Shown here: positions 58,294 through 64,000 of the stretch, one piece after another
Numbering within the stretch: the first letter of the stretch is position 1
How the letters are laid out: each line of letters opens with the position of its first letter
DNA from: Ensifer sp. MPMI2T
GTDB lineage: Bacteria; Pseudomonadota; Alphaproteobacteria; Rhizobiales; Rhizobiaceae
Direction of reading: 5' to 3'
Assembly: GCF_004827385.1 (NCBI RefSeq)
Contig: NZ_SRXN01000019.1
Coordinates: 85,231 to 149,230 of the forward strand
Length of the DNA: 64,000 nucleotides
Notes under the pieces: generated by a model
The model's input: the letters and a program-made list of their open reading frames with translations, nothing else
The model's database searches: none
Told to the model about the DNA's origin: nothing
Program-made: the position numbers and the translations under genes

Positions 58294-61200
58294 ATGTCCA
58301 TCAAGGCCAGTATCTACCACCTCACGCACTATACCTATGACCGGCCGGTGCGGCTCACGCCGCAAATCATCAGGCTGAAACCGGCCGCGCATTCGAAGAC
58401 CAAGGTCATCAGCCACTCGCTGAAAGTCTCGCCTGCCAATCACTTCGTCAATTTGCAGCAGGATCCCTACGGCAACTATCTCGCCCGCTACGTCTTTCCC
58501 GATCCCGTGACAGAATTGAAGATCGAGGTCGATCTGGTCGCCGACATGACAGTCTACAACCCGTTCGATTTTTTCGTTGAGGAAGAAGCGGAGCAGTGGC
58601 CTTTCCGCTATCCGGAAGACCTGAGCGAGGATCTGAAGATCTACATGACGCCCGACCCAATGGGACCGAGGCTTTCGGCATTCATGGAGAGCATCGACCG
58701 GTCGCGCCAGCGCACCATCGACAAGGTCGTTGCTCTCAACGCGCGGCTGCAGAAGGAAATCGGCTACGTCATCCGCATGGAACCGGGCGTCCAATCGCCG
58801 GAAGAGACGCTCGGCATTGCCAGGGGCTCATGCCGCGATTCCAGTTGGCTCCTGGTGCAGATCCTCCGCAATCTCGGCTTTGCCGCCCGCTTCGTCTCCG
58901 GCTATCTTATTCAATTGACACCGGATCTGAAGGCGCTCGACGGCCCCTCAGGCACCGAGTACGACTTCACCGACCTTCACGCCTGGGCCGAGGTCTATCT
59001 TCCGGGTGCCGGCTGGATCGGGCTCGATCCCACATCGGGCCTGCTGACTGGAGAGAGCCACATTCCACTGGCCGCCACCCCGCACTATCGAAACGCCGCA
59101 CCCATATCCGGCGAGTTCTTCGGCGATCCGAACACGAGAAGCGATTTCGCCTTCGACATGAAGGTTGCCCGCGTCGCCGAACACCCGCGCATCACCAAGC
59201 CATTTTCCGACGAAAGCTGGGAAGCACTGAATGCTCTCGGTGATGAGGTCGACCGGGTGCTCGCCGAGAACGACGTGCGCCTGACCATGGGCGGCGAACC
59301 CACATTTGTCTCGATCGACGATTTCGAATCCGACGAATGGAACACCGCCGCGGTCGGTCCGACCAAACGCGAGAAGGCGGACACGCTCATCCGGCGCCTG
59401 CGCGAGCGCTTCGCGCCCGGGGGGTTTCTGCATTATGGACAGGGCAAGTGGTATCCGGGCGAAAGCCTGCCGCGCTGGACCTTTTCCCTCTACTGGCGCA
59501 AGGACGGCGTGCCGATATGGCGGGAAGCCAACTTGATCGCCGAGGAAAACGGCCGGCACCAGATCACCGAACAGGACGCCGAGCGCCTGCTCGTCGCGAT
59601 TGCCGGCGAACTCGACGTCGATGCGGACATGGTCGTTCCGGCCTATGAGGACCCGGCCGAGTGGATCGTCAAGGAGGGAAACCTTCCGGACAACGTCGAT
59701 CCTTCCAATTCGAAACTCAAGGATCCCGAAGAGCGCAGCCGCCTCGCCCGCGTCTTCGAGCGCGGGCTCACGACTCCGACGGGCTACGTTCTGCCGGTGC
59801 AGGCCTGGAACGCGCGGGCGAGTGACCGGAGATGGATGAGCGAGAAATGGAAGACCCGGCGCGGCCGGATTTTCCTCGTGCCCGGCGATAGCCCGGTCGG
59901 CTATCGCCTGCCGCTCGGCTCGCTGCCCTATATCGCGCCCTCCGCCTACCCCTATATCAATCCGGTGGATCCGACAGTTCCACGCGGCGACCTGCCGGAT
60001 TTCGGCGACAGCCGGGGCCGGGCGCAGCAGTCGCGCTTCCAGCCATCGGAGGAGCCGCCGACACCACTACCGCCTTCTCGCGATGAGATCGACGGCGCCG
60101 TGCGCACGGCGATCAGCGTCGAGCCGCGGGACGGCCGGCTTTGCGTGTTCATGCCGCCGACGACGAGCATCGAGGAGTACCTCGATCTCATCGCCTCGAC
60201 CGAGCGGGCCGCCGCGGCGCTAGGCATGCCGGTGCACATCGAAGGCTATCCGCCACCGCAGGATGAGCGCATCAACGTCATCCGCGTCGCTCCGGATCCC
60301 GGCGTGATCGAGGTCAACATCCATCCGGCAGCGAACTGGCGGGAATGCGTCGATATCACCGCGGCAATCTACGAGGAGGCGCGCCAGAGCCGGCTCGGCA
60401 CCGACAAGTTCATGATCGACGGCCGCCACACCGGGACGGGCGGCGGCAATCACGTGGTCGTCGGCGGCCGCAGCCCCAACGACAGCCCGTTCCTGCGCCG
60501 GCCGGATCTTCTGAAGAGCATCGTGCTCCACTGGCAGCGTCACCCTTCGCTCTCCTATCTCTTCTCCGGCCTCTTCATCGGGCCGACCAGCCAGGCGCCG
60601 CGCATCGACGAGGCGCGCCACGATTCGCTCTATGAGCTGGAGATCGCGCTGGCACAGGTACCGCCGCCCGGCGGTGATCGCCCCGCCCCCTTGCCATGGC
60701 TCGTGGACCGGCTGTTCCGCAACCTGCTCGTCGACGTCACCGGCAATACCCATCGCTCCGAGATCTGCATCGACAAGCTCTTCTCACCGGACGGACCGAC
60801 CGGGCGGCTCGGGCTGATCGAGTTCCGCGGTTTCGAGATGCCGCCGAACGCGCGCATGTCGCTTGCCCAGCAACTGCTCGTCCGCGCGCTGATAGCGCGC
60901 TTCTGGAAAAGCCCGGTCGACGGCGGCTTCGTGCGTTGGGGCACGGTCCTGCACGATCGCTTCATGCTGCCGCATCATGTCTGGCAGGATTTTCTCGACG
61001 TGCTTGCGGATCTCCGCGCCCACGGCTTCGATCTGCGGCCCGAATGGTTCGAGGCCCAGCTCGAATTCCGTTTCCCCTTCTGTGGCGAGGTGGAATATGA
61101 AGAGGCGAAGCTCGAACTGCGACAGGCGCTGGAACCCTGGCACGTGATGGGAGAGCAAGGCGCGATCGGCGGCACCGTGCGTTACGTCGATTCCTCGGTG

Positions 61201-61620
61201 GAGCGATTGCAGGTGAAGCTCGAAACCACCAATCCGGACCGCTACACGGTCGCCTGCAACGGCCGGCCCGTGCCGCTGACACGAACCGGGAAGGGCGGCG
61301 TGACCGTCGCAGGCGTGCGCTACAAGGCGTGGCAGCCCGCCTCCGGCCTGCATCCGGTTCTGCCGGTCAACACTCCCCTTACATTCGATATTTATGATAA
61401 ATGGTCGAATCGGGCGATCGGCGGCTGCGTCTACCATGTGGCGCATCCGGGCGGGCGCAACTATGAGACATTTCCGGTCAACGGCAACGAGGCGGAAGCA
61501 CGCCGTCTGGCGCGCTTCGAGCCCTGGGGCCACACCACCAGTGGCTATCGGCTCCAGCCCGAGAGCCCGCCGGCGGAATTTCCGCTGACGCTCGACCTGA
61601 GACGTCCGGCAGGAGTGTAA
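58294..61620 (+). CDS. Transglutaminase-like/DUF2126 protein
   Basis: An 1108-residue cytoplasmic protein. Residues of about 1-85 are the bacterial transglutaminase N-terminal region ([26 protein letters not shown]), followed by a transglutaminase core with catalytic Cys180 ([17 protein letters not shown]), His229 ([13 protein letters not shown]) and Asp245 ([14 protein letters not shown]). The remainder is DUF2126 ([54 protein letters not shown]). The triad is intact, so it may be a protease or amidase/transferase on a peptide. The next gene starts right at the stop codon. Such proteins travel with ATP-grasp/alpha-E ligases in a predicted peptide-synthesis system. GAGGGGAAAC precedes the ATG. 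Confidence 0.93.
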   Translation: MSIKASIYHLTHYTYDRPVRLTPQIIRLKPAAHSKTKVISHSLKVSPANHFVNLQQDPYGNYLARYVFPDPVTELKIEVDLVADMTVYNPFDFFVEEEAEQWPFRYPEDLSEDLKIYMTPDPMGPRLSAFMESIDRSRQRTIDKVVALNARLQKEIGYVIRMEPGVQSPEETLGIARGSCRDSSWLLVQILRNLGFAARFVSGYLIQLTPDLKALDGPSGTEYDFTDLHAWAEVYLPGAGWIGLDPTSGLLTGESHIPLAATPHYRNAAPISGEFFGDPNTRSDFAFDMKVARVAEHPRITKPFSDESWEALNALGDEVDRVLAENDVRLTMGGEPTFVSIDDFESDEWNTAAVGPTKREKADTLIRRLRERFAPGGFLHYGQGKWYPGESLPRWTFSLYWRKDGVPIWREANLIAEENGRHQITEQDAERLLVAIAGELDVDADMVVPAYEDPAEWIVKEGNLPDNVDPSNSKLKDPEERSRLARVFERGLTTPTGYVLPVQAWNARASDRRWMSEKWKTRRGRIFLVPGDSPVGYRLPLGSLPYIAPSAYPYINPVDPTVPRGDLPDFGDSRGRAQQSRFQPSEEPPTPLPPSRDEIDGAVRTAISVEPRDGRLCVFMPPTTSIEEYLDLIASTERAAAALGMPVHIEGYPPPQDERINVIRVAPDPGVIEVNIHPAANWRECVDITAAIYEEARQSRLGTDKFMIDGRHTGTGGGNHVVVGGRSPNDSPFLRRPDLLKSIVLHWQRHPSLSYLFSGLFIGPTSQAPRIDEARHDSLYELEIALAQVPPPGGDRPAPLPWLVDRLFRNLLVDVTGNTHRSEICIDKLFSPDGPTGRLGLIEFRGFEMPPNARMSLAQQLLVRALIARFWKSPVDGGFVRWGTVLHDRFMLPHHVWQDFLDVLADLRAHGFDLRPEWFEAQLEFRFPFCGEVEYEEAKLELRQALEPWHVMGEQGAIGGTVRYVDSSVERLQVKLETTNPDRYTVACNGRPVPLTRTGKGGVTVAGVRYKAWQPASGLHPVLPVNTPLTFDIYDKWSNRAIGGCVYHVAHPGGRNYETFPVNGNEAEARRLARFEPWGHTTSGYRLQPESPPAEFPLTLDLRRPAGV

Positions 61621-64000
61621 ATGGCGAAGAAACAGACGGCACAGGTGGAGGAGAAGGATCGGCTCGACAACCCGGCGTTCGGCTATCGCGCCCTCCCGGG
61701 TATCGCCGACGAAATGCTCGATCCGGACGGCAATGTCCGGCCGGTCTGGCAGCGGCTGCTCTCGGCCCTTGGCCGCATGGACGAAACCGATCTCGCCAAC
61801 CGCTTTGCCCGCGCCGACCGTTATCTGCGCGATGCCGGTGTTTTCTATCGGGCCTATGGCGGACGGGAGAATTCGGAACGAAGCTGGCCGTTGTCCCACA
61901 TCCCCGTCCTGATCGACGAGGCAGAGTGGGCCGTCGTTTCGCAAGGGCTGATCCAGCGTGCCGAACTGCTCGAACGCGTGGTCGCCGATATCTACGGCGA
62001 AAACCGGCTGGTCCAGGAGGGCCTGTTGCCCCCCGCCCTCGTCGCCTCCAATCCGGAGTTCCTGCGCCCGCTGGTCGGGATCAAACCGGCCGACGGCCAT
62101 TTCCTGCACTTCTGTTCCTTCGAGATCGGACGCGGGCCGGATGGCAATTGGTGGGTGCTTTCCGACCGCACCGAGGCTCCCTCCGGCGCCGGCTTTGCCC
62201 TGGAAAACCGCGTTGCGACGACGCGCGCCTTTTCCGACCTCTATGCCGAAACCCACGTGCACCGGTTGGCGGGCTTCTTCGGCGCCTTCCGCGACACGCT
62301 GCAGGCCCGAAAGCAGTATCCGGACGATCGGATTGCCGTGCTTTCGCCCGGTATTGCCAATGAAACCTATTTCGAACACGCCTATATCGCCCGCTACCTC
62401 GGCTTCATGCTGCTCGAGGGCGAGGACCTGACGGTCGTCGGCGGCCGGGTCATGGTTCGCACGGTTGCCGGCCTCAAACCTGTCGGTGTGCTCTGGCGCC
62501 GCCTCGATGCGGCCTTCGCCGATCCGCTCGAACTCAATCAGTCCTCCCATATCGGCACGCCCGGGATCGTCGAGGCGCTGAGGGCCGGCTCCGTCTCGAT
62601 CGTCAATGCGCTCGGCTCCGGTATCCTGGAAACCCGCGCTTTTCTCGCCTTCATGCCGGCGATCTGCCGTCACCTGCTCGGCGAGGAGCAAAAGCTGCCG
62701 TCGATCGCCACCTGGTGGTGCGGACAACAGTCCGAACGCGACAATGTCGCCGGCAATGTCGAGCGCATGGTGATCGGCCCCGCCTATTCGACCCGCCCCT
62801 TCTTCGACGACAACGGGCAATCGGTCCTTGGCACGTCGCTGTGCGAGGACGGCACCTCGGTTTCGGAATGGCTTGGAACCGGTGGCGGCAAGCTGGTCGG
62901 ACAGGAGGTCGTCACGCTGTCGACGACCCCTGCCTGGGTGCGCGGTCGGCTGACGCCGCGGCCGATGAGCTTGCGGGTCTTTGCCGCCCGCACGCGCGAC
63001 GGCTGGCAAATCATGCCGGGCGGCTTCGCGCGGATCGGCTCCGGCGACGATGTGGCGGCGATCGCGATGCAGGCGGGCGGCACGGCCGCCGATGTCTGGA
63101 TCGTCAGCGACAAGCCGGTCGAGCGCACGACGCTGCTGCCGGCCGAGGAGAGCTTCACCCGCAACATGCCGGGCAGCCTGCCAAGCCGCGCGGCTGACAA
63201 TCTCTTCTGGCTCGGCCGCTACATCGAGCGGGCGGAGGGTGCTCTCAGAATCCTGCGCGCTTGGCATGGACGCTTCGCCGAAGCCGCCGACCCGAAAATG
63301 CCGCTTCTGAAGGACGTCACCGACTATCTGGCCGCCCTCGACATCAACACGCGCCAACCGGTGCCCGACAGTCTACTTGCCAATATCGACAGCGCGCTCT
63401 TCAGCGCCGGCAACATCCGCGACCGCTTCTCGCCCGACGGCTGGCTAGCCCTCAATGATCTGTCGAGGACGGCGCGGAAGTTCCACGCGACCGTGCAGGC
63501 CGGCGACGACGCCACGCATGCGATGACCATTCTGTTGCGCAAGCTTGCCGGCTTTGCCGGTCTTGTCCACGAAAACATGTACCGCTTCACCGGCTGGCGT
63601 TTCCTGTCGATCGGTCGCTACATCGAGCGCGGCCTCCACATGACGCGCCTGCTTGGGCACATGTCGGGACCCGAGGCTCCGGACGGCGCCTATGACATGC
63701 TGCTCGAGATTGGCGACAGCGTCATGACCCACCGCCGCCGCTACAACGTCAACACGGCAGCGCTGACCGTCACCGACCTGCTCGCCCTCGATCCGCTCAA
63801 TCCGCGCTCGGTTCTTTATCAGTTGAACGAGATCAAGACGGAGGTGGAGCTCTTGCCGAACGCCTTTGTCAACGGTCAGATGTCCCCCTTCTACCGCGAG
63901 ACGATGCGGCTTCATTCCGGCCTTGCGGTGATGACGCCAGAGGCAATGACCGCGACCGTCTACAAGCGGCTGGAACGGGATCTGGAAAAGCTTTCGGACC
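61621..64000 (+). CDS. Circularly permuted ATP-grasp / alpha-E domain fusion protein (cut by window end)
   Basis: At least 793 residues, continuing past base 64000. The N-terminal part (of about 20-480) is a circularly permuted ATP-grasp domain (DUF404/DUF407 type): VWQRLLSALGRMD, LLERVVADIYGENRLVQEGLLPP, FCSFEIGRGPDGNWWVLSDRTEAPSGAGFALENR, LLEGEDLTVVGGRVMVRT and PRPMSLRVFAARTRDGW. From about residue 520 follows an alpha-E (DUF403) domain: LPSRAADNLFWLGRYIERAEGALRILR. In many bacteria these are separate genes; here they are fused. The ATG directly follows the previous stop codon, and AGGAG lies inside that gene's end. It is predicted to be an amidoligase forming peptide bonds. Confidence 0.92.
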   Translation, partial: MAKKQTAQVEEKDRLDNPAFGYRALPGIADEMLDPDGNVRPVWQRLLSALGRMDETDLANRFARADRYLRDAGVFYRAYGGRENSERSWPLSHIPVLIDEAEWAVVSQGLIQRAELLERVVADIYGENRLVQEGLLPPALVASNPEFLRPLVGIKPADGHFLHFCSFEIGRGPDGNWWVLSDRTEAPSGAGFALENRVATTRAFSDLYAETHVHRLAGFFGAFRDTLQARKQYPDDRIAVLSPGIANETYFEHAYIARYLGFMLLEGEDLTVVGGRVMVRTVAGLKPVGVLWRRLDAAFADPLELNQSSHIGTPGIVEALRAGSVSIVNALGSGILETRAFLAFMPAICRHLLGEEQKLPSIATWWCGQQSERDNVAGNVERMVIGPAYSTRPFFDDNGQSVLGTSLCEDGTSVSEWLGTGGGKLVGQEVVTLSTTPAWVRGRLTPRPMSLRVFAARTRDGWQIMPGGFARIGSGDDVAAIAMQAGGTAADVWIVSDKPVERTTLLPAEESFTRNMPGSLPSRAADNLFWLGRYIERAEGALRILRAWHGRFAEAADPKMPLLKDVTDYLAALDINTRQPVPDSLLANIDSALFSAGNIRDRFSPDGWLALNDLSRTARKFHATVQAGDDATHAMTILLRKLAGFAGLVHENMYRFTGWRFLSIGRYIERGLHMTRLLGHMSGPEAPDGAYDMLLEIGDSVMTHRRRYNVNTAALTVTDLLALDPLNPRSVLYQLNEIKTEVELLPNAFVNGQMSPFYRETMRLHSGLAVMTPEAMTATVYKRLERDLEKLSD

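Noticed and set aside
60784..63357. 857-codon open frame on the minus strand
   Set aside because: It lies opposite the DUF2126 and ATP-grasp genes, whose motifs are unambiguous. No recognisable domain in the antisense translation.

Overview
The window looks like a chromosomal segment of a Rhizobiales alphaproteobacterium, most likely Sinorhizobium (Ensifer). The grounds are high-GC codon use, the gene set (CpdR-type regulator, Brucella-type Omp10 lipoprotein, homospermidine synthase, DUF1244/DUF2312/DUF1036 proteins, a 5'-nucleotidase carrying a LysM domain) and many short palindromic intergenic repeats typical of rhizobia. I see no insertion sequence, prophage, CRISPR array or rRNA. Species-level assignment is inference from memory of families, not from a search.

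Layout. 1-6.9 kb: 5' part of pyruvate kinase (cut by the window edge), a DUF1036 protein, an N-formylglutamate amidohydrolase, two small conserved proteins, a DUF882/M15 peptidase and a sigma54-type response regulator (TacA/NtrC class). 7-12.8 kb: oligoendopeptidase F, the folate-precursor pair PabB plus class IV lyase, a PAS-GGDEF cyclase and a DUF3445 protein. 13-20.5 kb: homospermidine synthase, Omp10 lipoprotein, GFA-fold protein, UshA-like 5'-nucleotidase with LysM, ferrochelatase and an SPFH/NfeD pair. 20.6-26 kb: envelope genes (beta-barrel protein, GalU, lytic transglycosylase, DUF459 SGNH-like protein). 26-38.7 kb: glutamate synthase (gltB, gltD), threonine aldolase, a small heat-shock protein behind a probable ROSE RNA thermometer and RpoH promoter, a lysophospholipase-like hydrolase, a HisN-type phosphatase, a second N-formylglutamate amidohydrolase and CpdR. 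Two intergenic spaces here hold strong Rho-independent terminators with no coding gene in front of them, and are reported as small-RNA candidates.

38.9-46.1 kb: tRNA-Val(GAC), then a self-contained sugar operon: a LacI regulator with two perfect tandem operators around its own -35 box, a binding protein, two permeases, a MalK-type ATPase and a GH63/mannosylglycerate-hydrolase-like glycosidase. 46.1-53 kb: a thioredoxin-fold protein, a large class III cyclase (zinc ribbons-cyclase-AAA-TPR), ilvD and a second GFA-fold protein. 53.1-58.2 kb: a probable redox/electrophile response region (MarR regulator with a perfect palindrome, DUF899, DUF1579, double-VOC protein, LysR regulator, aldo/keto reductase). 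58.3 kb to the end: a transglutaminase-DUF2126 protein followed directly by a circularly permuted ATP-grasp/alpha-E fusion that runs off the window. These belong to a predicted but little-studied peptide-ligation/tagging system.

Most of the window is housekeeping metabolism (nitrogen assimilation, amino acids, folate, haem, polyamines) and cell-envelope or cell-cycle functions. The most interesting material is regulatory (operators, RNA thermometer, small-RNA candidates, repeat elements that run into genes) and the ATP-grasp/transglutaminase cassette.
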